A stretch of DNA of 53,695 nucleotides from Pedobacter sp. ok626 (GCF_900100435.1 NZ_FNEX01000029.1:1-53695), one strand, 5' to 3'; positions 1 through 9,731 are shown, numbered from the stretch's first letter. Numbers and translations: made by a program. The notes: generated by a model from the letters alone, not told the origin.

Positions 1-159
1 ACTTTTGATCAATGGCCATTCAGTTTTAACTTGCTCAGAAAAGTCTGAAAAACCGATGTTATCCACTCCGGCAGCTCCTTTGTTCCCTACAACCCGATCA
101 TAAGCCGGATACAGATTGCTTTTACTGATAATTTCTTCGAGTAACATGTCGAATTGCAT
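1..159 (-). CDS. ltrA: Group II intron reverse transcriptase/maturase, N-terminus (partial)
   Basis: The 53 codons visible begin MQFDMLLEEIISKSNLYPAY and contain RVVGNKGAAGVDNIGF, the N-terminal signature of intron-encoded reverse transcriptases (normally about 400-460 residues). The protein helps fold its own intron RNA and copies it into DNA at the insertion site. The ATG at 159 is preceded on the minus strand by a purine-rich stretch (AAGGAAACAGAG) that can serve as ribosome binding site. The rest, including the YxDD catalytic motif, lies left of the window, so whether the protein is intact cannot be judged. Confidence 0.88.
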   Translation of the reverse strand, partial: MQFDMLLEEIISKSNLYPAYDRVVGNKGAAGVDNIGFSDFSEQVKTEWPLIKS

Positions 160-720
160 TTTTTTTTCTCTGTTTCCTTGTTTCCTGCTTTCTTTCAAGA
201 TATCGCTCAGCGCTCCCTGCTACCTTTCTGCTTCCAGCATATTCCTTACAGAGCAGCTCTCCATTCGGAGTTTTCTGCTTTCTTTACGATAGTCCCATTT
301 CCGGTAGTACTACTCGGACATTTAATGTTCAGCCCTTCCTTCTAAAAAAAAGTACTATGGCCTCTGCTGACTTCTGCGGAGGCAGTTATGTATCACTACA
401 TAACCTTGTTCCTTCGGGAGGCGCATCCCCCTCCGGCAACTACTCGGCAGACCTCCCCGGGTAAGAACGCAAACTTTCTCTCCATATACCTGTCGAATGT
501 ACAGCAGGATGTTTCGGATAGTTTAGGGCTTTGTTTTGTTATGCAAACTCACCCACATCCAACTGCCTAATTCGCTTCCTGTTCGTCAGGCCAGAGATTT
601 ACCGCCGGCTTCCTTCAGATTCCTCCTCGCGGAGGACACCCTTGCCTTAAGTTAACGCTTCCCACTATCAAGGTGCGTTCGGGACTTCCACCCTAGAGTT
701 TGCGCCCGTGCCGGGCGCAC
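1..720 (-). mobile_element. Group IIC intron, 5' part (3' part off the window)
   Basis: Read on the minus strand, the RNA begins at 720 with GTGCGCCCGGCACGGGCGCA and continues through blocks typical of group IIC introns: AGGGTGGAAGTCCCGAAC, AAGGGTGTCC, GGAATCTGAAGGAAGC, CTTACCCGGGGAGGTCTG and CAGAAGTCAGCAGA. These match, from memory, the domain I-III landmarks of the Oceanobacillus iheyensis IIC ribozyme. The intron-encoded protein starts at 159, as expected for an ORF in domain IV. The 5' splice site lies two bases after the T-run of a hairpin terminator, which is the known insertion habit of this class. Domains V and VI and the 3' junction are outside the window. Confidence 0.9.
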
Positions 721-722
721 AT

Positions 723-754
723 AAAAAAGGCTGATAGTTCTATCAGCCTTTTTT
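723..754 (-). terminator. Rho-independent terminator of the tsaD operon
   Basis: GGCTGATA (729-736) pairs with TATCAGCC (741-748) around a four-base loop. The stem is flanked by six A and six T, so it can work in both directions. It lies directly behind the stop codon of the 73-residue gene at 756 and directly before the group IIC intron at 720. Confidence 0.9.
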
Positions 755-755
755 C

Positions 756-977
756 TTACCGGTAACTTGGTGTCTGCGATTTAATTCTCGATCCTTCACC
801 AGTTTCCATGAACTTGCTATCATACTTAATAATAGCAAACAGTGCGATCAAAGCCATGGCAATCAGCACCACTATTCCTATATAGCTCCTTTCTTTATCT
901 TTTTTAAGAAGCCAACCCAAGAAAACTACCAGTGGGATTAACAATAATCCGAAAAATATATAACTAGCTGCATTCAT
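756..977 (-). CDS. Small membrane protein downstream of tsaD
   Basis: This 73-residue protein has two hydrophobic stretches (about residues 5-24 and 33-50) separated by the charged segment KKDKERS, then a polar tail, so it is probably a two-pass inner-membrane protein. It starts 15 bases after the tsaD stop on the same strand and is followed at once by a terminator, so it is the last gene of the tsaD operon. I do not recognise a functional family. The conserved position behind tsaD says nothing certain about its role. Confidence 0.7.
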   Translation of the reverse strand: MNAASYIFFGLLLIPLVVFLGWLLKKDKERSYIGIVVLIAMALIALFAIIKYDSKFMETGEGSRIKSQTPSYR

Positions 978-992
978 AATTCTTTATTTATT

Positions 993-1994
993 TTAAAATT
1001 CCATTCTTGAGAGCGGAGCCACATCTTGCCCTACAAAATCCCCATTTAGGTACTTATGATACCCTGCTATGGCAATCATCGCAGCATTATCCGTACAATA
1101 CTCAAATGCCGGGATATAAACATTCCAACCCAATTGATCAGCCATACTCTGCAACCCTTGTCTTAAACCGCTATTCGCAGAAACTCCACCAGCAATGGCA
1201 ATTTCTTTTATTCCGTATTGCAGAGCTGCTTTCTTTAGTTTACTCAGTAAAATATGCACAATGCTATGCTGAACTGATGCGCAAATATCATTTAAATGGT
1301 CCGCAATAAAATTGGGATTCTCTTTCTCTTGTGCCCTGATAAAGTATAATATGGAGGTTTTTAACCCACTAAAACTATAATCTAATGCTTTGATTTGGGG
1401 ATCAGCAAATTTAAAAGCTTTTGGATCGCCTTGTTTTGCATGTTTATCGACTAATGGCCCACCTGGATAAGGCAAACCTAATATTTTTGCTGTTTTATCG
1501 AAAGCTTCACCGGCAGCATCATCTAAAGTCTCCCCCACTATTTCCATGTTAAAGTAGTCTTTAACCAAAACAATCTGTGTATGTCCACCCGATACGGTAA
1601 GGCAAAGAAAAGGAAATTTAGGCTTCGGATCGTCAATAAAATGTGCCAGAATATGCGCATGCATATGATTTACCGATATAAGCGGCAAGTCAAGCGCCAA
1701 TGCAAATGACTTGGCAAATGATACGCCAACCAATAATGAACCTAATAAACCTGGCCCTCTGGTAAAAGCAATAGCTTTTAGCTCCTTTTTGTTAACTTTA
1801 GCATCTGTTAATGCTTGTTGAATAACCGGAACAATATTTTGCTGATGTACCCTTGAGGCAAGCTCAGGTATTACACCACCATAATTTTTATGAATTGTTT
1901 GGTTTGCAATAACATTGGCAGTAATTTTGCCGTTGTTACATATGGCAACCGAAGTTTCATCGCAAGAAGATTCTATAGCAAGTATTACAGACAC
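993..1994 (-). CDS. tsaD: tRNA N6-adenosine threonylcarbamoyltransferase
   Basis: TsaD transfers the threonylcarbamoyl group from threonylcarbamoyl-AMP to A37 of tRNAs that read ANN codons, working in the cytoplasm with TsaB and TsaE. The N-terminus ILAIESSCDETSVA, the segment FTRGPGLLGSLLVG (residues 77-90) and the metal-binding HMHAH (110-114) are hallmarks, followed by TVSGGHTQIVLV and the C-terminal IAGGVSANSGLR. The length of 333 residues is normal for the family. The ATG at 1994 gives the conserved start. It is divergent from the TamB-like gene and heads a two-gene operon with the small membrane protein. Confidence 0.97.
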   Translation of the reverse strand: MSVILAIESSCDETSVAICNNGKITANVIANQTIHKNYGGVIPELASRVHQQNIVPVIQQALTDAKVNKKELKAIAFTRGPGLLGSLLVGVSFAKSFALALDLPLISVNHMHAHILAHFIDDPKPKFPFLCLTVSGGHTQIVLVKDYFNMEIVGETLDDAAGEAFDKTAKILGLPYPGGPLVDKHAKQGDPKAFKFADPQIKALDYSFSGLKTSILYFIRAQEKENPNFIADHLNDICASVQHSIVHILLSKLKKAALQYGIKEIAIAGGVSANSGLRQGLQSMADQLGWNVYIPAFEYCTDNAAMIAIAGYHKYLNGDFVGQDVAPLSRMEF

Positions 1995-2111
1995 GAGTAT
2001 TTATAATTAAGCTACAAAACTATTAAAAAACTATTACAAATACTTCTTTGGCTTGTTGCATCAGTAATTTTACTAGTTGCGATCGTTATTTTTTCCCTCC
2101 AGTTTAAGCCG

Positions 2112-5100
2112 GTGCAAACCTATGTGGCCAAAAAAGCCGCTGCTTACCTCTCAGACGAATTAAATACCACAGTATCATTAAGTAGCATCTACATAAAACC
2201 CTTTACTTCGGTCGTTATCGAGGATTTACTAGTACTTGATCAACAAAAGGACACCATATTAAACACCCCAAAATTCATTGTAAGCCTTAATCAGTTCTCC
2301 TTAAAACAGCGGGTAATAGCGATCAATACGGTTCAGATCAACAAAGGGTCATTTTTCTTAAAATCGTTTAAGGATAGGTCAACTAACCTGGATTTTATCA
2401 TAGACTACTTCGATTCTGGTCCCAAAACAGTTAAAAAGAAGAAAAAACCCTACCAAATATCCTTCGACAGAATTATATTGAATAATTTCAGTTTCAAGTA
2501 CAAGAACTTCAGAAGGGATACCATAATGAAAGGGATAAACTTTGATGATGTTGCCTTGACTAACCTAAATGGTATTTTTGAGGGATTCAATACTAAGGGA
2601 CATATCCTTCAAACTCAGATAAAGGATCTAACCTTTAAAGAGAAAAGTGGGTTTTACCTTAAAAATTTAACTGCCCTTACAACAGTAGACACCAATAGCA
2701 TTGAGTTGAAAAACCTGATGCTGGTGACAAACAGAACCAGGTTGACTGATTATTTTCAAATGCGCTTTAAAACGTTTGATGATTTTAATGACTATTTCAA
2801 CAAGATAAGGATGAAGGCCAATTTTGTTGATAGTCATGTTTCCTCACACGACGTTTCTTTCTTTACATCTGAACTTGATCAGATGAACTTAGATATCGAC
2901 ATCGACGGTCAGATTACCGGTTTTGTGAATCATCTACGCGCCAAAAAACTTACCGTTAAAGCTGGTAAAGCAACCTACATAAAGGGTGACTTTGTGCTAA
3001 AAGGACTGCCCAATCTCAACGAAACTTTTATGGACATGAAAGTTGACATGGCTGGAACAAATAAAGCTGATCTTGATGAAATCGTAACGGATATAACCGG
3101 TAAGAAAGCAAAAGTAATCCCTAAAATCATAGATAAATTTGGAAACATTAATTTCAACGGATCTTTTACCGGTTTTAAAAATGACTTTATTGCCTACGGT
3201 GAATTCAAAACCAAATTAGGTAGAGCGGTATCGGATGTCAACATGAAAATAGACAAAAAGGGAGTCCCGTCCTATACCGGCAATGTTAAAACGTATGATT
3301 TCAATCTAGGAAGCTTAATTAATGAAAAAACGTTAGGCCGAATTACGGCTTCACTATATGTAAAAGGGCGGGGAACAGAGATCAATCACTTATCAGAAAC
3401 ACTAAATGGAGATATCGACTACATTGATTTTAACAATTATAGATATAGGAACGTTAAAATTGATGGAACTTTTGACAAGAAATATTTTGATGGTAGTTTA
3501 AAAATTAACGACAAAAACGTCCAACTTATTTTTGATGGCGGGGTTAACCTGAATCCAAAATTACCAGTATTCAATTTTAAAGCAACCATCAAAAATGCCA
3601 AGTTGAGGGCCCTTAAACTATATAAAGATTCGCTGAAAATTGACGCTGTATTTAGCACCAATTTTTCTGGAAGTAACCTGGATAACATCCAGGGACACCT
3701 TCGACTGCAGGAAATAAAACTGGACAATGTAAAAGGGATTTACAACATTGACTCTGTTGAACTACAAGCGAGTGGTGTGGGAAAAGACCGCAGCTTGGCC
3801 ATAAAATCCGATATACTTGATGCTAGTATTAAAGGTCAGTACGACTTAAATACGCTCCCTTCCTACTACAAGACTTTAGCAAAAAGATACATCCCATCTT
3901 TAAAAACGGATATTGTTAAATTCAAGGATCAAATCTTTCAGTTCAATTTAAACATAAAAAGATTTGAACCTATAGCCCAATTACTTGTACCAGGCTTAGA
4001 AATAGAAGATCAGGCAATTTTTGTGGGTAATTTTGATTCGCCAAATAATACAGCGACACTTAATGGTTTTATCAAGAAGCTAAAATACAATGGCGTAGTT
4101 GTGAATAACATCATTGTCGACGAAAACACAAGTACAAATCAACTACAGGCTATTATTACGTCAGACAGGGTAGATTTGAATGATAGTTTGTACATCAAAA
4201 ATGTAAATATTTCCAATATTTTAAGAAATGACAGTTTATCCTTAAACGTTAAACTCTCTAATGAAGATGATGCAAATCAGCTGGATTTGAATGGGCTAAT
4301 TGAGTTCTCTAAAGATACAACTGCTCGTGTAAGTATCCTACCTTCCATTTTAAAAGTTAACAATGAAGAATGGAAGATTCAGGAAAAAGTAGGAATAAGC
4401 TTTCAAGACGGCAAAACCGAAATCAACAATTTCGATCTCAACAATGGAAGGCAATTCATTACACTGGATGGAACCCTGTCCAGTGATCCCAAAGATTTAC
4501 TGCTGCTTGGCTTTAAAGATTTTAGTTTAACAACCTTAAATCCTTTTGTGAAGACGCTTGGGCTTAAAATTAGTGGAAATGTGAACGGGCAAACTACCCT
4601 AGCCAACATCCTTAAGTCGCCCGAAATACACGACAATCTAAAAATAGACTCTCTGGTTTTTAACGATACCTATATTGGTAGTCTAACGGATACCTCTTCT
4701 TACGACAAAGCCAAGAATATGGCGAATATATTTACCAATATTGTTACGGCTGATAGAGAGACCTTAAGAGCGACGGGAAAACTGGACCTAGAGAAGAAAG
4801 AAATTGACTTAGGGATAAAACTCGACAAGACTGAACTGGTTATTTTAGCTCCATTTGTCAAACACCTGGTTTCAGATCTAAAAGGTAATGTCTCCGCCGA
4901 CCTCACTGTAAGGGGGCCCTTTGAAAAACCTGCCATTAAAGGTTCCCTTTCTTTGGATCATGCCGCTATGACAATCAATTACCTCAAGACCAGATATACA
5001 ATATCGGATGCGGTTGCGGTGAACAATAGCGTTATTGAGCTTGAGGACCTTAAACTGACAGATGTAAATGGGCATGAAGCCATCGCAAATGGTACGGTAG

Positions 5101-6518
5101 ATTTGAATAACATCAATAACCCAGAACTCGATGTAAATGTTGAGGCCACCAATTTCATGGCCTTAAATACAACTGAAAAAGACAATTCACTATACTTTGG
5201 CCAGGCTTACGCAACAGGGACATTTAAATTTAAGGGGCCTACAAATCTGATGTATATTGACATCGATGCAAAAACTGAAAAAGGAACAGTCTTCAATCTA
5301 CCTTTAAACAGTTCCGAAACCGTTTCGAGTAAAGATTTTATCACTTTTGTAAGTAAAGACACCGCTACCTACGTAAAGAAACAAACAAGCTTTGAAGGAT
5401 TAACGATGAGCTTAAAACTTGATGTTGATGCAAATAGTACGGCAAACATATTTACTTCGCTGGGCAATTTGAGTGGTAAGGGAAATTCTAAAAACCTAGC
5501 ACTTAAAATTAACAGCTTAGGCGACTTTGAGATGTCGGGCGACTATATTATAGAATCTGGCAGCTTTGATTTTACGGCTCAGGAGGTCATTAACAAAAAA
5601 TTCAGCATCAGGCAAGGTGGCACGATAAGATGGACAGGCAACCCTACTCTCGCCCAAATCAATTTGAAGGCCATATATGCGCTTAGAGCGAGCACCACAG
5701 ACTTGTATTCTGCTGCGAATAGGGACAACCCCAACCCGAATGATAGAGTTCCTGTTGAAGTTGAGATGGGATTAAGTGGTTTATTATTAAGGCCGGATAT
5801 TAAACTTGATGTCTTTTTTCCTTCAAATCCTGCGATTAAAGAGGAAATGCAGACTTATTTCAATGATGACAATAACAGGAATTTACAAGCCTTAAGTTTA
5901 ATCATCAGACGTAGTTTTGCCCCAGGAACTGGAAAAGAGGGCCTTGGAAAACAATTATCTTCAGGGGTAGCAAGTACTGCGACAGAGCTATTGTTTAATC
6001 AATTTAACAATGTGCTTTCCTCACTAAATCTTGATTTTGTTGACATTAACATTCGCTCTTTAAGTGAAGCGAATGCATCCTTCCGTTTTTTCCAAAACAG
6101 GATAATTTTGAATGCGGGTATTGTGGATAAAAGAACAACCAACAGCGATCTTTCCCCTATTGGCTTTGACAGCGAAAATGTAGGGGGTGAAGTAGAAGTC
6201 CTTGCCCTGATTAAAAAAGATGGAACTTTGGTAGGTAAACTTGCAAACAAACCACCCACTCAACAAAGCATCTTTAATTTTGCCCAGAATCAAAACACCA
6301 ATGTTACTTCATTTGGCTTAATTTACACACAACAGTTTGATAGTTTCAAGGAGTTTTTTCAAAAGATAACTGGAAAAATCCGAAGGGAGGAAAAAAAGAA
6401 GAAATTAGCCGACAAAAAAAAGACAGCGGAAGATGATAAAAAACCTTCCGCTGTCCAGCAGCCTACTAATAATAAAGAGGCTATATTAAATGATCAAAAA
6501 AAGCTAAAAAGGAAATAA
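2112..6518 (+). CDS. TamB-like translocation/assembly module protein
   Basis: A 1468-residue, mostly beta-rich protein ending in the TamB (formerly DUF490) domain. Typical C-terminal segments are GDFEMSGDYIIESGSFDFT, a glycine-rich IRQGGTIRWTGNPTLAQI and PDIKLDVFFP. TamB proteins are anchored in the inner membrane, span the periplasm and support outer-membrane protein assembly or lipid transport. The first usable start codon is the GTG at 2112, but the frame stays open back to the stop at 2004 and encodes a clear membrane anchor (LLWLVASVILLVAIVIF, about 2043-2093). No ATG, GTG or TTG lies in that extension, so the true start is probably a rare codon such as ATT at 2022, or the sequence holds an error. 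The lysine-rich tail is normal for Bacteroidota homologues. It converges with ribBA, with only four bases between the stops. Confidence 0.88.
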   Translation: MQTYVAKKAAAYLSDELNTTVSLSSIYIKPFTSVVIEDLLVLDQQKDTILNTPKFIVSLNQFSLKQRVIAINTVQINKGSFFLKSFKDRSTNLDFIIDYFDSGPKTVKKKKKPYQISFDRIILNNFSFKYKNFRRDTIMKGINFDDVALTNLNGIFEGFNTKGHILQTQIKDLTFKEKSGFYLKNLTALTTVDTNSIELKNLMLVTNRTRLTDYFQMRFKTFDDFNDYFNKIRMKANFVDSHVSSHDVSFFTSELDQMNLDIDIDGQITGFVNHLRAKKLTVKAGKATYIKGDFVLKGLPNLNETFMDMKVDMAGTNKADLDEIVTDITGKKAKVIPKIIDKFGNINFNGSFTGFKNDFIAYGEFKTKLGRAVSDVNMKIDKKGVPSYTGNVKTYDFNLGSLINEKTLGRITASLYVKGRGTEINHLSETLNGDIDYIDFNNYRYRNVKIDGTFDKKYFDGSLKINDKNVQLIFDGGVNLNPKLPVFNFKATIKNAKLRALKLYKDSLKIDAVFSTNFSGSNLDNIQGHLRLQEIKLDNVKGIYNIDSVELQASGVGKDRSLAIKSDILDASIKGQYDLNTLPSYYKTLAKRYIPSLKTDIVKFKDQIFQFNLNIKRFEPIAQLLVPGLEIEDQAIFVGNFDSPNNTATLNGFIKKLKYNGVVVNNIIVDENTSTNQLQAIITSDRVDLNDSLYIKNVNISNILRNDSLSLNVKLSNEDDANQLDLNGLIEFSKDTTARVSILPSILKVNNEEWKIQEKVGISFQDGKTEINNFDLNNGRQFITLDGTLSSDPKDLLLLGFKDFSLTTLNPFVKTLGLKISGNVNGQTTLANILKSPEIHDNLKIDSLVFNDTYIGSLTDTSSYDKAKNMANIFTNIVTADRETLRATGKLDLEKKEIDLGIKLDKTELVILAPFVKHLVSDLKGNVSADLTVRGPFEKPAIKGSLSLDHAAMTINYLKTRYTISDAVAVNNSVIELEDLKLTDVNGHEAIANGTVDLNNINNPELDVNVEATNFMALNTTEKDNSLYFGQAYATGTFKFKGPTNLMYIDIDAKTEKGTVFNLPLNSSETVSSKDFITFVSKDTATYVKKQTSFEGLTMSLKLDVDANSTANIFTSLGNLSGKGNSKNLALKINSLGDFEMSGDYIIESGSFDFTAQEVINKKFSIRQGGTIRWTGNPTLAQINLKAIYALRASTTDLYSAANRDNPNPNDRVPVEVEMGLSGLLLRPDIKLDVFFPSNPAIKEEMQTYFNDDNNRNLQALSLIIRRSFAPGTGKEGLGKQLSSGVASTATELLFNQFNNVLSSLNLDFVDINIRSLSEANASFRFFQNRIILNAGIVDKRTTNSDLSPIGFDSENVGGEVEVLALIKKDGTLVGKLANKPPTQQSIFNFAQNQNTNVTSFGLIYTQQFDSFKEFFQKITGKIRREEKKKKLADKKKTAEDDKKPSAVQQPTNNKEAILNDQKKLKRK

Positions 6519-6522
6519 ATCC

Positions 6523-7734
6523 TTAGCCTTTCATGATTTGGTGTCCCATCTTATCACGTTTTGTTTTTAGGTAAAGCTCATTGTGAACATTACTTTCAAT
6601 TTCAATTGGAATGTTCTCTACAATCTCCAAACCGTATCCGATCAAGCCTGCTCTTTTTGTTGGGTTGTTAGACATCAATCGCATCTTGCTTACGCCTTGA
6701 GCTCTTAGGATCTGCGCACCTACACCATAATCACGCTCATCACCTTTGAAGCCCAATTTTATATTCGCTTCTACGGTATCAAAACCTGCATCTTGTAAGT
6801 TATATGAACGTAGTTTATTGATTAGTCCGATTCCACGTCCCTCCTGGTTCATGTAAACAACAACCCCTTTACCTTCTTTATCTATCATTTCTAAAGCTTT
6901 GTGAAGCTGTGGTCCACAATCGCAACGACATGACCCAAATATATCACCAGTTACACAAGAGCTATGCACCCTTGCCAATACCGGCTCATCTGGTGTCCAT
7001 TTTCCTTTACTAATAGCTAAATGAGTGGCATTGTTATCCAATTGCGTATAGGCAGTCATGTTAAAATCGCCCCATTGCGTAGGTAAGTTAATCGTAACTT
7101 CTTCCTTAATCAGGCTTTCTTTACTTAATCTATAAGCAATAAGATCCTTGATAGAGATGATTCTTAGCTGATGTCTTTCTGCGATTTTAAGCAAATCCGG
7201 AAGCCTTGCCATTTCACCATCATCCTTTAAAATCTCCACAAGCACACCAGCGGGTTTCATCCCAGCTAGAATAGCTAAGTCTACAGCGGCTTCTGTATGA
7301 CCTGAGCGTCTCAGTACCCCACCATCTTTAGATCTTAGCGGAAATATGTGTCCTGGTCTTCCAAGCTCAGCAGGATCGATATTAGGGTTAATTAATGCAA
7401 GAATCGTTTTAGATCTATCAGATGCCGAAATCCCTGTGGTACACCCGTAGCCAAGTAAATCTACGGAAACTGTAAAATTAGTTTCATAAGCAGCAGTGTT
7501 TTTACCCACCATAGGCTCCAGACCAAGTTCATCACATCTTTGTTCCGTTAATGGAGCACAGATTAAACCTCTGCCATAAGTAGCCATAAAATTGATAACT
7601 TCTGGGGTAGCGTTCTCAGCCGCAGTTAAGAAATCACCTTCGTTTTCTCTGTCCTCATCGTCTACAACGATAATAACTTTTCCTGCTTTTATATCCGCAA
7701 TAGCATCTTCTATTGCATCGAGTTTAATTTCCAT
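6523..7734 (-). CDS. ribBA: 3,4-dihydroxy-2-butanone-4-phosphate synthase / GTP cyclohydrolase II
   Basis: This bifunctional enzyme makes both precursors of riboflavin: the N-terminal half (about 1-205) forms dihydroxybutanone phosphate from ribulose 5-phosphate, and the C-terminal half opens GTP. The acidic DDEDRENEGD (25-34) and RSGHTEAAVDL belong to the first domain. In the second, C260, C271 and C273 sit where GTP cyclohydrolase II binds zinc, followed by NQEGRGIGL. Both catalytic halves look complete and the 403-residue length is typical. The gene stands alone, with its own -7 box about 60 bases upstream, and the short leader leaves no room for an FMN riboswitch. Confidence 0.97.
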   Translation of the reverse strand: MEIKLDAIEDAIADIKAGKVIIVVDDEDRENEGDFLTAAENATPEVINFMATYGRGLICAPLTEQRCDELGLEPMVGKNTAAYETNFTVSVDLLGYGCTTGISASDRSKTILALINPNIDPAELGRPGHIFPLRSKDGGVLRRSGHTEAAVDLAILAGMKPAGVLVEILKDDGEMARLPDLLKIAERHQLRIISIKDLIAYRLSKESLIKEEVTINLPTQWGDFNMTAYTQLDNNATHLAISKGKWTPDEPVLARVHSSCVTGDIFGSCRCDCGPQLHKALEMIDKEGKGVVVYMNQEGRGIGLINKLRSYNLQDAGFDTVEANIKLGFKGDERDYGVGAQILRAQGVSKMRLMSNNPTKRAGLIGYGLEIVENIPIEIESNVHNELYLKTKRDKMGHQIMKG

Positions 7735-7794
7735 TTTATAAGTATATCAATCCTCAAATCCTAAATCAATTTGAAAATCTATTAATTTACGCTG

Positions 7795-7802
7795 CAAAGT
7801 TA
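7795..7802 (-). promoter_or_regulatory. ribBA: Bacteroidota -7 box upstream of ribBA
   Basis: On the minus strand this reads TAACTTTG, an exact match to the Bacteroidota -7 consensus TAnnTTTG, about 60 bases before the ribBA start. A -33 TTG element is not clear at the ideal distance. Confidence 0.5.
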
Positions 7803-7880
7803 CAACCTTCCAACACAATTTCACGCCTTAAAATATCATAAATAAGTAATGAATAGCGGGTTGTGGGATTGCCATCCCTC

Positions 7881-9320
7881 TTAAACTGCCTTTGAAGGTG
7901 ATTTCCTTTTAAATATTTTAAAAATCTTAATGAATACCTGCTTGAAATTATTAATATCAAACAAAGCTGAATCGACAGTTGCTTTATATGTCAGGAAAGC
8001 GCCTAAAGGAGATAAAACAATAATAGCCAGCCACATACCGAAAAACGGAGTTAAAGATCCTTGGGTTGCAGACTTCTCGGCAACAGTGGCGATGATGTGA
8101 TAAATGAGGAAGAACACAATGGCGACTACAACGGGTAAACCAAGCCCACCTTTTCGTATAATTGCCCCTAAAGGAGCCCCAATAAAGAACAGCAATAGAC
8201 AAGAGAAAGCTAGTGTGAATTTCTTTTGATATTCAATCTCGACTTTGATAATGGCTCTTGTCCGATCACCATAGTCAGCAATTCTTGCAGATGTGGTTTG
8301 CATCACAGAGTTCGCTTGATCTAATGCACTTTGTATAACCGATAACTTTTGGTTCTTGGGAACTACATTTAGAACGGGTGCATCTACACTCTTTGCTTTC
8401 TCAATTACCTTTGTATATCCTTTTGTATAATTATTTTGTTTGTAATAACTACTTAGGTTTAAAGCGGCGAACTTATTTATACTATCTAGTTCGCGGGATA
8501 AAGAATCTTTCTTTTTAGATAGCCCTTTTAAATTGAGCATCTGTGTATTGCCCCTAAAACCTTCTTCATCCGTCCTATTCATCTTAAAACTAGAGATATC
8601 GAACTTTTGATCTGTTTCCTTAAAGCGCATCCTCGTTAACTCTTGCCTTGGATTAAAAGATGAACTTTTCCCACTAGACTCTTCATACCTTACGCCATCA
8701 TGGAGATTCAATACCAAGTGGTTATCATCTTTGGACATCCTGCCTTCTTTGGCAATAATGATTTTAGCTATCCCATTGTTCCCGGTATGATCATAGATCA
8801 TTACGTTATGCAACTCTCCATCATCATTCTTTTTGTCGACCCTAATGGAATATCCCGGAATACTATTGTTAAATACACCCTCCTTAATTAAGAAAGACAG
8901 TTTCTTGTTCCTAATGTCCCAAAGCAAGGAACCAAACTTTAAATTTGCCTTAGGCAGCATGTAATCTGAAAAAATGAAGGAACTGATGGCCAGGAAAATA
9001 ATCACGACCAACAAAGGCATCATGGCCTTTTGCAAAGAGATACCGGCAGATTTGATGGCTACCAATTCATAATTCTCTCCTAAAGTACCGAATGTCATGA
9101 TGGATGACAGCAGTATCGAAAGTGGAAGTGCCATGGAAACATTAGCCGCAGAGGCATAATACATCAGCTCAAGTATAACGTACCACTCAAATCCTTTTCC
9201 GATTAGTTCGTCGACATACTTAAACAAAAAAAGCATTAACAGTATAAACATCACTATAAAAAAAGTGACGAAGAATGGCTTTATAAATGCTTTGACAAGT
9301 AGTAAATGAATCTTTTTCAA
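7881..9320 (-). CDS. LptF/LptG-family permease (YjgP/YjgQ)
   Basis: The 479-residue protein has three membrane segments near the N-terminus (within about 10-125), a long periplasmic region (about 130-360) and three segments at the C-terminus (about 365-445). This is the layout of LptF and LptG, the membrane subunits of the LptB2FG transporter that extracts lipopolysaccharide from the inner membrane. The segments YELVAIKSAGISLQ and FIGAPLGAIIRKGG are typical. The periplasmic region is longer than in the E. coli proteins, as is common in Bacteroidota. Whether it takes the F or G position cannot be told from this gene alone. It follows the START-like gene by 30 bases and may be co-transcribed with it. 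Confidence 0.9.
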   Translation of the reverse strand: MKKIHLLLVKAFIKPFFVTFFIVMFILLMLFLFKYVDELIGKGFEWYVILELMYYASAANVSMALPLSILLSSIMTFGTLGENYELVAIKSAGISLQKAMMPLLVVIIFLAISSFIFSDYMLPKANLKFGSLLWDIRNKKLSFLIKEGVFNNSIPGYSIRVDKKNDDGELHNVMIYDHTGNNGIAKIIIAKEGRMSKDDNHLVLNLHDGVRYEESSGKSSSFNPRQELTRMRFKETDQKFDISSFKMNRTDEEGFRGNTQMLNLKGLSKKKDSLSRELDSINKFAALNLSSYYKQNNYTKGYTKVIEKAKSVDAPVLNVVPKNQKLSVIQSALDQANSVMQTTSARIADYGDRTRAIIKVEIEYQKKFTLAFSCLLLFFIGAPLGAIIRKGGLGLPVVVAIVFFLIYHIIATVAEKSATQGSLTPFFGMWLAIIVLSPLGAFLTYKATVDSALFDINNFKQVFIKIFKIFKRKSPSKAV

Positions 9321-9350
9321 TGTACAAATGTAGGCAAAGCCAACGAAAAA

Positions 9351-9731
9351 TTAAGCACCTAATACGCTATGCAGGTAGTTTATCTGATTATCCCAAATCA
9401 ATGTACGCTCGGCCATGGTATCTTCAGTAGCAAAATCCGTTATCGAAAGGGCTACATCATTGGTTAATTCGTCCTGAACAATTTCCATTTCGAAATAGCA
9501 ATGTGGGTCGTCATCAATCCATTTAAATTTAACGAGTTTGTTTTCCTTTATACTAAGCAATTTCGCTTTTTGTATCTCATCATCCCATGTGAAGGTATAT
9601 GTTTGATCGCGGAATACAACATCATCCGCAAACCATTGGGACAGGCCATTTGGCTCGCTAATAAAGCTAAATAAAATACGTGGAGACGATCTCAATTCAT
9701 ATTCTAGGGTAAATTTTTTCTTTTCTGACAT
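9351..9731 (-). CDS. START-like domain protein (SRPBCC superfamily)
   Basis: A 126-residue soluble protein matching the START/AHSA1-like helix-grip fold: YELRSSPRILFSFISEPNGL at the start, then QWFADDVVF, a central beta sheet, and a C-terminal helix ending at INYLHSVLGA. Members bind small hydrophobic ligands or act as chaperone cofactors, but the ligand here is unknown. It lies 30 bases upstream of the LptF/LptG-like gene on the same strand, a pairing that suggests, but does not show, a link to lipid traffic. Confidence 0.8.
   Translation of the reverse strand: MSEKKKFTLEYELRSSPRILFSFISEPNGLSQWFADDVVFRDQTYTFTWDDEIQKAKLLSIKENKLVKFKWIDDDPHCYFEMEIVQDELTNDVALSITDFATEDTMAERTLIWDNQINYLHSVLGA

Noticed and set aside
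154..570. Plus-strand open frames of 63 and 60 codons
   Set aside because: They lie across the group IIC intron RNA on the other strand and show no protein-like pattern.
7735..7880. FMN riboswitch upstream of ribBA
   Set aside because: The leader between the -7 box and the start is only about 60 bases and shows none of the conserved FMN-aptamer blocks.
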